Position numbers and translations under genes: made by a program. 64,000 nucleotides of DNA from Sphingopyxis lindanitolerans (GTDB lineage Bacteria > Pseudomonadota > Alphaproteobacteria > Sphingomonadales > Sphingomonadaceae). Below, piece by piece: positions 8,445-17,738 of the stretch. The notes below the pieces were generated by a model. That model did no database searches, was not told the DNA's origin, and worked only from the letters and a program-made list of their open reading frames with translations. The first letter of the stretch is position 1. Each line of letters begins with the position of its first letter. The DNA is taken from positions 933,251 through 997,250 of the forward strand of contig NZ_CM009578.1 in the NCBI RefSeq assembly GCF_002993885.1, written 5' to 3'.

Positions 8445-9968
8445 ATGGCAGGCCCGGTGGACCAGGACGTGCTGATCGTTGGCGCAGGCATTTCGGGCAT
8501 CGGAATGGCGGTGCATCTTCAGATGAATTGCCCCGATCGCAGCTTCGGCCTGGCCGAGCGTCGCGCCGATTTGGGCGGCACCTGGGATCTGTTCCGCTAC
8601 CCCGGCATCCGTTCGGACAGCGACATGCACACGCTGGGCTTCGTCTTCGAGCCGTGGAAGCATGAAAAGTCGATCGCCGACGGCCCCGCGATTCTCGATT
8701 ATCTCAATCGCATCGTCGATGAACGCGGCATCCGCGACCGGATTCGCCTCAACGCCAAGGTGGTCGGCGCCGACTGGGACAGCGCGGCGGCGCGCTGGAC
8801 GGTGACGATGGAGAACGACAAGGGCGCGGTCACGACGACGACCGCGCGCTGGCTCTATCTCGGCTCGGGCTATTATGATTATGACGAGCCCTTCGACGCG
8901 CAATTCGCGGGGCGCGAGGATTTCCAGGGCCAGATCATTCATCCACAATTCTGGCCGAAGGATCTCGATTACGCCGGCAAGAAGGTCGTCGTGATCGGAT
9001 CGGGCGCGACCGCGGTCACGATCGTCCCCTCGATGACCGAAAAGGGTGACGGCAAGGGCGCGGCGCATGTCACGATGCTCCAGCGCACCCCGACCTGGTA
9101 TTTCATCCGCCCGGCCAAGGACGGTTTCGCGAACTTCCTGCGCAAGATCCTGCCCGAAAAGCTCGCCTACAAGATCACGCGCTTCAAGAATGTCCGGCTT
9201 CAGGACATCGCCTTTCGCCGCGCGCGCGAAAAGCCCGAGAAGGTCAAGGAATATCTGACCAACAAGTTGAAGGAAAGCCTGGGCGATCGCTATGACGCCG
9301 AAGCCTTTACTCCGCCCTACAACCCGTGGGATCAACGGCTCTGCCTCGTCCCCGACGCCGATTTCTTCGAAGCGATGAAGGCCGACAAGGCCTCGGTCGT
9401 CACCGACCATATCGAGCGTTTCGACGCCGCCGGCATCCAGCTCAAATCGGGCAAGCATCTCGACGCCGACATCATCATCACCGCCACCGGCCTGAAACTC
9501 GCGGTCGCGGGCAAGATTCCGGTGCGCGTCGATGGCGAGCCGGTCGCGTGGAACGAGCATTTTTATTATAAGGCGTGCATGTTCTCGAACGTCCCGAACT
9601 TCTCGGTGGTGTTCGGTTATTTGAACGCCAGTTGGACGCTGCGCGCCGACATCGTGTCCGAATATGTCTGCCGCGTGCTCAATCATATGCAACAGGTCGG
9701 CGCCGATGTCGCGACCCCGGTCCTCGCCGATCCAGGCAGCCTGACCGAGGAGAATATCTTCGACTTCTCGTCGGGCTATATCCAGCGCGCGCTCCACATC
9801 ATGCCGAAGAATGCCGACGCGCTGCCGTGGCGCCTCAGCCAGAATTATGTGCAGGACCGCGTCGATATGCGAACCGGCGCGATCGCCGACGGCCTGCTGA
9901 CCTTCACCAAGGCGGGCGATGCTGCGAAAGCCGCGCAAGCCCCGGCGGCGCTCGAAGCGGCGGAATAA
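8445..9968 (+). CDS. Flavin-containing monooxygenase, Baeyer-Villiger type
   Basis: A 507-residue FAD/NADPH monooxygenase of the class B flavoprotein group. It has the N-terminal FAD-binding GAGISG (13-18) and a second Rossmann motif GSGATA (185-190) for NADPH. The Baeyer-Villiger fingerprint F-x-G-x3-H-x3-W-P lies at 160-171 (FQGQIIHPQFWP). It resembles the EthA-like branch, which oxidises ketones or sulfur-containing compounds. The true substrate cannot be told. GGGAG precedes the ATG by about 8 nt. The gene is alone and divergent from the NUDIX-DUF47 gene. Confidence 0.9.
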   Translation: MAGPVDQDVLIVGAGISGIGMAVHLQMNCPDRSFGLAERRADLGGTWDLFRYPGIRSDSDMHTLGFVFEPWKHEKSIADGPAILDYLNRIVDERGIRDRIRLNAKVVGADWDSAAARWTVTMENDKGAVTTTTARWLYLGSGYYDYDEPFDAQFAGREDFQGQIIHPQFWPKDLDYAGKKVVVIGSGATAVTIVPSMTEKGDGKGAAHVTMLQRTPTWYFIRPAKDGFANFLRKILPEKLAYKITRFKNVRLQDIAFRRAREKPEKVKEYLTNKLKESLGDRYDAEAFTPPYNPWDQRLCLVPDADFFEAMKADKASVVTDHIERFDAAGIQLKSGKHLDADIIITATGLKLAVAGKIPVRVDGEPVAWNEHFYYKACMFSNVPNFSVVFGYLNASWTLRADIVSEYVCRVLNHMQQVGADVATPVLADPGSLTEENIFDFSSGYIQRALHIMPKNADALPWRLSQNYVQDRVDMRTGAIADGLLTFTKAGDAAKAAQAPAALEAAE

Positions 9969-9981
9969 GTTTACAAGCGCT

Positions 9982-10050
9982 CTTGCGAGCGAAGCGACGC
10001 AATCCAGAGCGGTTTACGCGAACTCTGGATTGCTTTGCTTCGCTCGCAAG
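9982..10050. repeat. Inverted repeat, 28-nt arms
   Basis: Arms 9982-10009 and 10023-10050 are complementary except at two positions, around a 13-nt spacer. The arm carries TTGCGAGCGAAGCGACGCAA then TCCAGAG. The same family occurs at 36202-36279. It follows the monooxygenase gene and faces a small convergent gene. Confidence 0.85.
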
Positions 10051-10086
10051 GACGACGATGTGGATAAATGTGGAGAGGGTGCGTCC

Positions 10087-10269
10087 CTAATCCACATGTT
10101 CGGGCTTACCCTTGGTCGAGCCGCTGGCAAAATCTTCGAGCTGCTTTTCGGTCATGCTGTCGACCATCTGTTTCGACGCGCCCCTGAGCTTCGATTTCGG
10201 GGTCTCGCCGCGCTTGGCGCTGAGCGCGGCGCCGGCGGCTTTCTGCTGGGCCTTGGATTTGGCTGGCAT
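10087..10269 (-). CDS. DUF3008-like small basic protein
   Basis: A 60-residue, lysine-rich protein beginning MPAKSKAQQKAAGAALSAKR, the hallmark of the DUF3008 family of small bacterial proteins. It has no membrane segment or signal and would be cytoplasmic. The Glu/Lys-rich middle (MVDSMTEKQLEDFASGSTKG) suggests one or two short amphipathic helices. The ATG at 10269 follows a clear AGGAGA site, so the longer frame upstream of it is not used. The function is not known. It is a single-gene unit between a palindrome and the next minus-strand gene. Confidence 0.82.
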   Translation of the reverse strand: MPAKSKAQQKAAGAALSAKRGETPKSKLRGASKQMVDSMTEKQLEDFASGSTKGKPEHVD

Positions 10270-10344
10270 GATCATTCTCCTTTGCCCGCCCCGCCCGTCC
10301 TTAACGATCGAGCCGCCGCCGGGATGCATTATCGGGCGCGCGAG

Positions 10345-11178
10345 TCAGTTGATCGGCAGGAAATCGCGCTGATATTCGCGCTTTACCGCATTCACCAACG
10401 CCCCCGACATCGGCAGGTTGATCGTGTAGCTGCCCTCGACATAGGGGCCGATCTCATAGGGCCCGATCGCGATCGTCAGGCGGTCGAGATAGCGGCCATC
10501 CGACGAGCCGAGCCAGATGGTCTGCGCCGAGGGGACCGGGCAGGCCGAAAAGGGCGAGCCGGGCTCGCGCGACCAGGTGACGCCGCGCGCCGTCTTCGCG
10601 CGCTCGATCCCGACGCACAGATCGTCCTTCGCGGCGTTGTCGAACGCGGCGGGGCTGGTGAACAGGTCGAGCGGCTTGAGCCGACTCGCGCTGCCCCGGT
10701 CCCAGATCAGCGTGTCGAAGCTCTGCATCCCGTGCGCTCCGCCCATATAGGTTCCGATCTCGCTCGACAGGCTGAGGAAGCGCGGGGTCGAGGTGACGCG
10801 CTTCCAGCTCTGGATGTAGCTGTGCGCGTGATAGGGAAAACCCTCTTTTTTCGCTGCCGCCCGGTCGCGGCGCGCTTCGGCGATCAGCGCGTCGCGCTTG
10901 ACCACGCGATCATTGTCGAGCCATTTCGCGAGCGCCGGAATGCGCGCCGCGTCGACCGGATAGGAATAAGCGAATTCGACGAGATCGTTCGCCTCACGCA
11001 CGTTCGACGCCGTCGCCTGCCGCGCCATGACATCGTCCGCGCCGCCGGGCGGCGCGCCGGGAACCGCGGCGGCGGCGGCCTTTTCCGCGGGGGTCTGCGC
11101 CTTTTGCGAACAGGCGGCCAGCAGGGGGAGGCTCGCAAGCAGGAGCGCGGCGATCGGTTGGTGAAATCTTGTCGTCAT
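10345..11178 (-). CDS. Putative lipoprotein with DUF4163/DUF3298-like domains
   Basis: A 277-residue exported protein. The signal peptide IAALLLASLPLLAAC ends in a lipobox cysteine, so lipid anchoring is likely. The C-terminal two thirds resemble the DUF4163-DUF3298 pair seen in RsiV-type and lysozyme-inhibitor-like proteins: SLSSEIGTYMGGAHGMQ fits the conserved 'GGAH' segment. The final part (VEGSYTINLPMSGALVNAV) fits DUF3298. The ATG at 11178 is chosen because it begins directly before the signal peptide; the longer frame runs into the next gene's leader. The function is unknown, perhaps an envelope sensor or inhibitor. Confidence 0.72.
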   Translation of the reverse strand: MTTRFHQPIAALLLASLPLLAACSQKAQTPAEKAAAAAVPGAPPGGADDVMARQATASNVREANDLVEFAYSYPVDAARIPALAKWLDNDRVVKRDALIAEARRDRAAAKKEGFPYHAHSYIQSWKRVTSTPRFLSLSSEIGTYMGGAHGMQSFDTLIWDRGSASRLKPLDLFTSPAAFDNAAKDDLCVGIERAKTARGVTWSREPGSPFSACPVPSAQTIWLGSSDGRYLDRLTIAIGPYEIGPYVEGSYTINLPMSGALVNAVKREYQRDFLPIN

Positions 11179-11232
11179 GCCCCCACAACGCTGGGAATCG
11201 ACAAAGTTTCCCCATCGGCCTAGCACGGCGAC

Positions 11233-12645
11233 ATGATCGACTATTCCGACCTGATCCAGCCCGACAAGGGGCAGGATGCCCGCCTAATCCATGTCGTCGA
11301 CAAGAGCGGTTACGACGAATGGCTGAAGACCCGCAACGCCCGCGAGCGCGCGCACCTCGCCGCGGTCGGCTTCAAGCCCGACGCCTTCGTCCATGCGATC
11401 CTGCCCGGCGACGACCCCGAGCGCTGGGCGGTGGTGACCGCCGTCGCAAAGGCCGACGGCCTGTCGGCCTGGTGCCTCGCCAAGCTCGCCCAGATTCTGC
11501 CCGAAGGCCGCTATCGGCTCGAAGGACAGCCGCCGGGCAAGGCGCTGTTCGGCTGGTTGAGCGCGCAATATCGGTTCGACACCTATCAATCGAACCCGTC
11601 CGTCAAGGGCCCGCGCGTGCTGCTGACCACCGACGTCGGTGCGATCGCGCCGACGGTCGCGGAGATGCGCGCGGTCGCGCTCGTCCGCGACCTCGTCAAC
11701 ACGCCCGCGGCCGACATGGGCCCCGCGGCGATCGAGAAAGCGGCCGAGCGCATCGCCAAGGCGCATGGCGGCACGCTGACCGTCACCAAGGGCGAAGCGC
11801 TCGAACAGGGCTATCCGATGATCCACGCGGTCGGCCGCGCCGCGGCAAAGCATCATGCGCCGCGGCTGATCGAGATCGTCTGGGGCAAAGAGGATCACCC
11901 GCGCGTCGCGCTGATCGGCAAGGGGATCAGCTTCGACAGCGGCGGGCTCGACATCAAGCCTGCGGCGGGGATGCGCATGATGAAGAAGGACATGGGCGGC
12001 GCCGCGCACGTCCTCGCGCTCGCCGAACTGGTGATGGCGAGCGGGCTGCCGGTGCGGCTCCACTGCCTCGTCGCGGCGGCCGAGAATGCGATTTCCTCCG
12101 ACGCCTTTCGCCCCGGCGACGTGCTGAAAAGCCGCAAGGGGCTGACGGTCGAGATCGGCAATACCGACGCCGAGGGGCGGCTGGTTCTGGGCGATGCGCT
12201 CGCCAGGGCGGGTGAGGACAAGCCCGATCTGATCGTCGATTTCGCGACGCTGACCGGCGCCGCGCGCGTCGCGCTCGGCCCCGATCTTCCGGCCCTCTAT
12301 GTCAATGACGACGCGCTCGCCGACGATCTGATGCGCGGCGGCACCGAACGCGACGATCCGCTGTGGCGGATGCCGCTGTGGGACGGCTATGCCGACTTGC
12401 TCGAAACCGACATCGCCGACCTTGGCAATGCGGGCAGTTCCTCCTTCGCGGGGTCGATCACCGCGGCGCTGTTCCTCAAGCGCTTCATCCCCGAGGGCAC
12501 CCTCTGGGCGCATTTCGACACCTTCGCCTGGCGCCCGTCGGCCAAGCCCGGCCGACCCAAGGGCGGCGCCGCGCTGGGCCTGCGTGCGACATGGGCGATG
12601 TTGCAGGCGCGCTACGACCGCCGCGGCAAGGGCGAAGCGTCTTGA
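11233..12645 (+). CDS. M17 leucyl aminopeptidase family protein
   Basis: A 470-residue cytosolic metallo-aminopeptidase of family M17, which removes N-terminal residues from peptides. The catalytic C-terminal half contains the metal-binding IGKGISFDSGG segment and the signature NTDAEGRL (residues 310-317). A second metal/catalytic stretch KKDMGGAAHVL lies between them. The N-terminal half is divergent and shorter than in PepA, as in the alphaproteobacterial 'leucyl aminopeptidase family' branch. It is the first gene of a run with an NlpC/P60 peptidase and argC. The ATG at 11233 lies close to the divergent lipoprotein gene. Confidence 0.93.
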   Translation: MIDYSDLIQPDKGQDARLIHVVDKSGYDEWLKTRNARERAHLAAVGFKPDAFVHAILPGDDPERWAVVTAVAKADGLSAWCLAKLAQILPEGRYRLEGQPPGKALFGWLSAQYRFDTYQSNPSVKGPRVLLTTDVGAIAPTVAEMRAVALVRDLVNTPAADMGPAAIEKAAERIAKAHGGTLTVTKGEALEQGYPMIHAVGRAAAKHHAPRLIEIVWGKEDHPRVALIGKGISFDSGGLDIKPAAGMRMMKKDMGGAAHVLALAELVMASGLPVRLHCLVAAAENAISSDAFRPGDVLKSRKGLTVEIGNTDAEGRLVLGDALARAGEDKPDLIVDFATLTGAARVALGPDLPALYVNDDALADDLMRGGTERDDPLWRMPLWDGYADLLETDIADLGNAGSSSFAGSITAALFLKRFIPEGTLWAHFDTFAWRPSAKPGRPKGGAALGLRATWAMLQARYDRRGKGEAS

Positions 12646-12698
12646 TAAAATGGGGGTCGCTGGTCTAATGCGCCGCGATTATCCGCCTGCGGCGGTTT

Positions 12699-13658
12699 AT
12701 GACAGGACGACATGTGACAGCGAATAGTGGCGAGTATCTGGGGGCGGGCCGCGTGCGGATGGGACGCCCCGGCGTCGCCGGACAGGGCCGCGACCGCTTC
12801 GGGCTGACCGGCGCGTCGCATGCGTTCGACCCGCGCATCGTCGCGATCCGCCCCGACCTGGCCGATGTCGCAGTCGCCGGCACCCATTTCGCGCCGCACT
12901 ATGCCGCGCCGATGATGATGAGCGGCGTGCTGCCCGCCGCGGTGATGCGCGGTTCGCCGTCGCTCGCCGCCGAACAGACGAGCGAATTGCTGTTCGGCGA
13001 GGGCTTCGCGCTGCTCGACCTCACCGGCGGCTGGGCGTGGGGCTATTGCCTCGCCGATCATTATGTCGGCTATCTCGCCGCCGAGGCCCTCGGCGCACCG
13101 ATCGCACCGACCCACCGGGTCGCGATGATCGAGGCGATGCTCCATTCGGCCCCCGACGCCGCAAGCGGCGGTCCCGCGGTGCTGCCGCGCGGCGCGCTGG
13201 TGATGGGCGAAGCGGAAGGCGAATGGCTCAAGACCGCGCACGGTTATCTGCCGCTCGCCGCGCTGGTCGAGGTGGGCCGAGCGCAGGACGATCCCGCCGC
13301 GATCGCCGAAGACATGGCCGGAACCCCCTATCTGTGGGGCGGCCGCACCGCGAAGGGCATCGACTGCTCGGGGCTCGTCCAGCTCGCCTGGGGCTCGGCG
13401 GGTGTCCGCCTGCCACGCGACAGCGACCTCCAGCTTGCGGCGCTCGGCGCCGACAAGGACGTCGCCCCTGCCGATCTTGCGCGCGGCGACCTCGTCTTTT
13501 TCCCCGGCCATGTCGGCATCATGGCCGATCCTGACCATATCATCCACGCCAGCCGACGATGGATGGAGGTCAAGACCGAACCGCTCGCCGACGTCGTCGC
13601 GCGCTTTGCGGAAGAAGGACATGAGCCGCCAGTGAGCGGCATGAAGAGATTGCGGTAA
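12699..13658 (+). CDS. NlpC/P60 (C40) peptidase
   Basis: A 319-residue cysteine peptidase with an NlpC/P60 domain, which in this family cleaves peptide stems of murein. The catalytic set is visible: Cys223 in GIDCSGLVQ, His271 in GHVGIM and a third polar residue, His283 in IIHASR. The N-terminal 200 residues carry two SH3-like segments (one around GGWAWGYCLADHYVGYL and one around AEGEWLKTAHGYLP) that fit bacterial SH3 domains of such enzymes. No signal peptide is visible, so export is unclear. It follows the M17 gene by about 50 bp and probably shares its transcript. A GTG at 12714 is a possible shorter start. Confidence 0.88.
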   Translation: MTGRHVTANSGEYLGAGRVRMGRPGVAGQGRDRFGLTGASHAFDPRIVAIRPDLADVAVAGTHFAPHYAAPMMMSGVLPAAVMRGSPSLAAEQTSELLFGEGFALLDLTGGWAWGYCLADHYVGYLAAEALGAPIAPTHRVAMIEAMLHSAPDAASGGPAVLPRGALVMGEAEGEWLKTAHGYLPLAALVEVGRAQDDPAAIAEDMAGTPYLWGGRTAKGIDCSGLVQLAWGSAGVRLPRDSDLQLAALGADKDVAPADLARGDLVFFPGHVGIMADPDHIIHASRRWMEVKTEPLADVVARFAEEGHEPPVSGMKRLR

Positions 13659-13664
13659 ATCCCT

Positions 13665-14591
13665 ATGACACAGACGGTTTTCATCGACGGCGCGGCGGGG
13701 ACGACGGGCCTCGAAATCGCCGAGCGGCTGGCCGGCCGGGCCGAATTTTCGCTGATCACCCTCGACGAAGCGCGCCGCAAGGACGCCGCCGCGCGCGCCG
13801 AGGCGCTGAACGACGCCGATTTCGTCATCCTCTGCCTGCCCGACGAGGCGGCGGTCGAGGCGACGGCGATGATCGCCAACGGCCGCACGCGCGTTATCGA
13901 CGCCTCGACCGCGCACCGCGTCGCGCCGGGCTGGGTCTACGGTTTTCCCGAAGTCGCCGGGCACGATGCCGTCGCGGGGGCCGCCCGCGTCAGCAACCCC
14001 GGCTGCTATTCGACCGGCTTCATCGCGCTCGTCGCGCCGCTCGTCCGCGCCGGATTGCTGCCCGGCGACTGGCCCTATAGCTGCAACGCCATCAGCGGCT
14101 ATTCGGGCGGCGGCAAGGCGCTGATCGAGCGGTTCGAGGCCGATCGCGACATTGCGTGGCGCGGCTATGCGCTGTCGCTCGGCCACAAGCATGTGCCCGA
14201 AATGCAGGCGCGTTGCGGCCTGTCGATCGCTCCGCTCTTCTCGCCCGCGGTGATCCCGGCGCATCGCGGCATGGTGGTCGAGGTGCCACTGCCCTTGAGC
14301 GCGATGCCGAATGCGGCGACGCCCGACCGGCTGCGCGCGGCGCTCGCCGCTTTTTACGCGGGCAGCCCGGTCGTGGTGATGGGCGACGCGCCCGCCGATG
14401 GCGAAATGCTGCTCCGCGCATCGGACGCGGGCGACGACCGGATCGAATTATCCGTCTTTGCCAACAGCGACGCCAGCCAGGCCCGCCTCGTCGCGCAGCT
14501 CGACAATCTGGGCAAGGGCGCGAGCGGCGCCTGCGTCCAGAACCTTAACATCATGGCGGGATTGCCCGAGACGGCGGGGCTGCGGCTCTAG
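13665..14591 (+). CDS. argC: N-acetyl-gamma-glutamyl-phosphate reductase (short type)
   Basis: ArgC reduces N-acetylglutamyl phosphate to the semialdehyde with NADPH, the third step of arginine synthesis. This is the 308-residue short (type 2) form. It has the NADP-binding IDGAAGTTGLEI at the N-terminus (glycines 9-15) and the catalytic cysteine C114 in SNPGCYSTGF. A later GHKHVPEM motif holds the conserved active-site histidine. It starts 6 bp after the C40 peptidase gene, so they are likely cotranscribed. Confidence 0.94.
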   Translation: MTQTVFIDGAAGTTGLEIAERLAGRAEFSLITLDEARRKDAAARAEALNDADFVILCLPDEAAVEATAMIANGRTRVIDASTAHRVAPGWVYGFPEVAGHDAVAGAARVSNPGCYSTGFIALVAPLVRAGLLPGDWPYSCNAISGYSGGGKALIERFEADRDIAWRGYALSLGHKHVPEMQARCGLSIAPLFSPAVIPAHRGMVVEVPLPLSAMPNAATPDRLRAALAAFYAGSPVVVMGDAPADGEMLLRASDAGDDRIELSVFANSDASQARLVAQLDNLGKGASGACVQNLNIMAGLPETAGLRL

Positions 14592-14599
14592 GCGACCGT

Positions 14600-14836
14600 T
14601 CAATGCACCGTGTCGAGCGCGCTTTCGATCGACAGATAGGTGATCAGCCGTTCGATCTGCCGCCAGCGCGCGAAATGAAGATGGTTGCCGAGGACGCGAT
14701 ATTGCTCGGCGCGCGCCGCCGCCGCAAAGCCCGCTTCCTCGCCATGCTCGCGGATCAGCCGGTCGGCGTCGTCGACCGCGGCGCGATCGGCAAGAAAGGG
14801 TGCTGGCAGTTGCATGAGATTCCCGGCCCGTTGCAT
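14600..14836 (-). CDS. Small conserved protein, DUF6961-like
   Basis: A 70-78-residue protein that resembles the small sphingomonad family annotated DUF6961. The recognisable part is the helix-rich run DADRLIREHGEEAGFAAAAR followed by LGNHLHFARWRQIERLI. It is soluble, with no signal or membrane segment. Two start codons are possible: ATG 14836 (used here) and ATG 14815, which gives a 71-residue protein and may be the truer start. Neither has a strong ribosome site. It is convergent with argC. The function is unknown. Confidence 0.62.
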   Translation of the reverse strand: MQRAGNLMQLPAPFLADRAAVDDADRLIREHGEEAGFAAAARAEQYRVLGNHLHFARWRQIERLITYLSIESALDTVH

Positions 14837-14981
14837 CGAAGCCGCTCTAGCCCGCCCGCCTGACCACCCCGTTCCCAACCGTGATGAACATCCGGGTAAG
14901 GTTAATCCGAAGCCTGCGCCGATTAACCAACCCATCCGCGCCAATCGGCCCTTTGCCGCCGCCGCGTCGCGGTGTAAGACC

Positions 14982-16328
14982 ATGGTCATGCGCAAGATCC
15001 TGAAAATTGCCGCCGTCGTCCTCATCCTTCTGATCCTGGCGGGCGGCATCGCTTTTTACTGGCTGTCGCGGCCCGAGGTCGCGCGTTTCTCGACCGCCGA
15101 GCTCAGCGGCCGCGTGCCGGTGATGGCGGCGCAGCATCCCGAGACCTTCCCGACGGTGAAGGTGCTCGAGGCGACGGGCTGGCCCGCGGGACAGGCGCCG
15201 ACCGCGGCCGCGGGGCTGGCGGTCCAGCGCTTTGCCGAAGGGCTCGACCATCCGCGCTCGATCTTCGTGCTGCCGAACGGCGACGTGCTGGTCGCCGAAG
15301 CCGAGAGCCCGCCGCGCGACACCTCGGGGATCGAGAACAAGGTGATGGGCCGGCTGATGAGCAAGGCGGGCGCCGGCGGCAAATCAGCGAACCGCATCAC
15401 GCTGCTGCGCGACGCCGACGGCGACGGCAAGGCCGAGGTCAAGAGCGCCTATATCACCGGCCTCAACTCGCCCTATGGCATGGCGCTGGTCGGCAAGACG
15501 CTCTATGTCGCGAACACCGACGCGATCCTCGCCTTTCCCTATGTCGAGGGCGAGACGGTGATGAGCGGCAAGCCGAAGAAGCTCGTCGACCTGCCCGCCA
15601 AGGGCACCAACCGCCACTGGACCAAGAGCCTGGTCGCGGCGCCGGGTGGCTGGCTCTATGTCGGGGTGGGCGCCGATTCCAACATTGGTGAAAAGGGCGT
15701 CGGCAACGAAACCCGCCGCGCCAGCGTGCTCGAAGTGCGGCCCGAGAACGGCTATGTGCGCACCTATGCTGCGGGAATCCGCAACCCCGTCGGGCTCGCC
15801 TATTACCCCGGCAGCGATCGGCTGTGGGCGGTCGTCAACGAACGCGACATGCTCGGCGGCGATCTGGTTCCCGACTATCTGACCAATGTCGACGAAGGCG
15901 ATTTCTTCGGCTGGCCCTGGTATTATTGGGGCGGCTTCGTCGATCCGCGCGTCGCGCCCGAGGAAGAGGACCGCCGCCAATATGTGAAGCGCCCCGACTA
16001 TGCCCTCGGCGCCCATGTCGCGCCGCTCGGCTTTACCTTCACCGACAAGCTGGCGCTCGGCGAGCGTTGGGCGAACGGCGCGCTGATCGCGTTGCACGGA
16101 TCGTGGAACCGCGAGCCGGTGGCGGGCTATGATGTGGTGTTCGTCAAGTTCGGCGCCAATGGCAAGCCGGTCGATGCCCTGCCTATTCCCTTCCTCGACC
16201 AGTTCGTCGCCAAGGACGGCAAGACGACGCGCGGTCGCCCGGCCGACGTCAAGGTCGCGAAGGACGGCAGCGCGCTGGTCGCCGACGATACCGGCGGGGT
16301 GATCTGGCGGGTGGCGAAGGCCGGCTGA
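14982..16328 (+). CDS. PQQ-dependent sugar dehydrogenase-like protein, membrane-anchored
   Basis: A 448-residue protein with an N-terminal membrane anchor or uncleaved signal (IAAVVLILLILAGGIAFYW). It is followed by a six-bladed propeller of the soluble glucose dehydrogenase/sorbosone dehydrogenase type. Supporting segments are LDHPRSIFVLPNGDVLVAE, LNSPYGMALVGKTLYVANT, GIRNPVGLAYYP and the late HGSWNREPVAGYDVVFV. These are the usual blade signatures of the L-sorbosone dehydrogenase branch. The catalytic domain should lie in the periplasm; the natural substrate is not known. The ATG at 14982 is used, with a second in-frame ATG at 14988. The gene is monocistronic and faces dnaN. Confidence 0.87.
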   Translation: MVMRKILKIAAVVLILLILAGGIAFYWLSRPEVARFSTAELSGRVPVMAAQHPETFPTVKVLEATGWPAGQAPTAAAGLAVQRFAEGLDHPRSIFVLPNGDVLVAEAESPPRDTSGIENKVMGRLMSKAGAGGKSANRITLLRDADGDGKAEVKSAYITGLNSPYGMALVGKTLYVANTDAILAFPYVEGETVMSGKPKKLVDLPAKGTNRHWTKSLVAAPGGWLYVGVGADSNIGEKGVGNETRRASVLEVRPENGYVRTYAAGIRNPVGLAYYPGSDRLWAVVNERDMLGGDLVPDYLTNVDEGDFFGWPWYYWGGFVDPRVAPEEEDRRQYVKRPDYALGAHVAPLGFTFTDKLALGERWANGALIALHGSWNREPVAGYDVVFVKFGANGKPVDALPIPFLDQFVAKDGKTTRGRPADVKVAKDGSALVADDTGGVIWRVAKAG

Positions 16329-16351
16329 CCGTCGCACTAAACCGGAAGCCT

Positions 16352-16433
16352 GTTCCCCCGCGAAGGCAGGGGTCCATCTCCGGTCGGTGCAAGGTGGAAC
16401 CGGCTGGATATGGGTCCCCGCCTTCGCCGGGAC
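16352..16433. repeat. Inverted repeat between convergent genes
   Basis: Left arm GTTCCCCCGCGAAGGCAGGG and right arm TGGGTCCCCGCCTTCGCCGG then GACAC pair imperfectly around a 30-nt spacer. It shares the 'cgcgaaggc' core with the elements at 1228 and 4364. It could end transcripts from both sides. Confidence 0.75.
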
Positions 16434-16453
16434 ACGCCGCTTCTATATCGGCC

Positions 16454-17569
16454 TTAAACCCGCATCGGCATCAGCACATATAGTGCCGGGCTCTTCTCGC
16501 TCTCGCGGATCAGCGTCGGGGCGTTGGCGTCGGCGAGGTGCAGCTCGACCGTATCACCGTCGACCTGGCCGAGGATATCGCTGAGATAGCGGGCGTTGAA
16601 ACCGATCTCCATCGCCTCGCTGTCGTAGACCGCCGCGACTTCTTCGGCGGCGGTGCCGTTTTCGGGGCTGGTGACCGACAGGGTGATGCGGTCCTTGTCG
16701 AGCCCGACCTTCACCGCGCGGGTTTTTTCGCTGGCGATCGTCGAGACGCGGTCGACGCCCTGGAACAGGCTTTTCGGATCGACCTTGAGCAACTTGTCGT
16801 TCGCGGTCGGGATGACGCGGCTGTAATCGGGGAAGGTGCCGTCGATCAGCTTCGAGGTCAGGACGGCGTTGCCGAGCTGGAAACGAATCTTCGATGCCGA
16901 CAGGCTGATCTCGACATTGCCCTCGGCCTCGTCGAGCAGCTTGCGGATTTCAGCGACGCATTTGCGCGGGACGATGACGTCGGGCATGCCAGTGGCGCCG
17001 TCGGGGCGCGTCACCGTATAGCGCGCCAGCCGGTGGCCGTCGGTCGCCGCAGCCTTCAGCACCGGCCCCGTCGCGTCCTCGGCGACGTGAAAGAAGATGC
17101 CGTTCAGATAATAGCGCGTTTCCTCGGTCGAAATGGCGAAGCGCGTCTTGTCGATGATCTGGATCAGTTCGGCGACCGGCAGTTCAAAGCTGGTCGGCAA
17201 ATCGCCCTCGGCGATCACCGGGAAATCGTCGCGCGGCAGCGTCGGCAGGTTGAAGTTCGACCGTCCGGCCTTGATCTGCATCTTGCCCTCGGCGGCGGCG
17301 AGGCTGACCTCGGCCCCCTCTGGCAGCTTGCGCGCGATCTCGAACAATGTGTGCGCCGACACGGTCGTGGTGCCGGGGGTTTCGACCCTGGCCGCGATCG
17401 TTTCGACGACCTGCAGGTCGAGGTCGGTCGCCATCAGCTTGAGCTGGCCGGTTGCATCGGCTTCGATCAGGACGTTCGACAGGATCGGGATGGTGTTGCG
17501 CCGTTCGACCACCGACTGGACGTGGCCGAGGCTCTTCAAAAGCACTGCGCGTTCGATCGTCGCTTTCAT
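16454..17569 (-). CDS. dnaN: DNA polymerase III subunit beta (sliding clamp)
   Basis: The beta clamp is the ring-shaped processivity factor of the replicative polymerase. The 371-residue product has the standard length and three clamp folds. It starts MKATIERAVLLKSLGHVQSV and has the RRNTIPILSNVLIEA segment. It ends with the canonical PTLIRESEKSPALYVLMPMRV-like tail that forms part of the partner-binding pocket. It is not next to dnaA or recF here; recF lies 44 kb away, as is common in sphingomonads. The ATG at 17569 is the only sensible start. Confidence 0.97.
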   Translation of the reverse strand: MKATIERAVLLKSLGHVQSVVERRNTIPILSNVLIEADATGQLKLMATDLDLQVVETIAARVETPGTTTVSAHTLFEIARKLPEGAEVSLAAAEGKMQIKAGRSNFNLPTLPRDDFPVIAEGDLPTSFELPVAELIQIIDKTRFAISTEETRYYLNGIFFHVAEDATGPVLKAAATDGHRLARYTVTRPDGATGMPDVIVPRKCVAEIRKLLDEAEGNVEISLSASKIRFQLGNAVLTSKLIDGTFPDYSRVIPTANDKLLKVDPKSLFQGVDRVSTIASEKTRAVKVGLDKDRITLSVTSPENGTAAEEVAAVYDSEAMEIGFNARYLSDILGQVDGDTVELHLADANAPTLIRESEKSPALYVLMPMRV

Positions 17570-17738
17570 TCTAATCCGCCATCCTCAGTATCTTGCGGGA
17601 GGAATCCCTGATGCGGGGGCATCGCGGGCGCGGCGCCCCGATTCCCTGCCCCCGTAAAATGTCCACCTTCCTTAACGAACGCATCGCGCCGCGCAAGCCA
17701 TGCTTGCAAAGCGGGCGCTTTCGCGCAATCGAGGCGCG

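Noticed and set aside
8034..9938. 634-codon frame opposite the monooxygenase gene
   Set aside because: Antisense shadow of a clear flavoprotein; no start signal or domain, and it also runs into the NUDIX gene.
9982..10050. Palindrome after the monooxygenase gene as a Rho-independent terminator
   Set aside because: The stem is long but no U-tract follows on either strand; it matches a repeat family present elsewhere in the window.
12612..14264. 550-codon frame opposite the C40 peptidase and argC
   Set aside because: Spans two unrelated real genes; composition typical of antisense high-GC frames.
16454..17611. 357-codon plus-strand frame across dnaN
   Set aside because: Antisense shadow; dnaN is complete with canonical ends.
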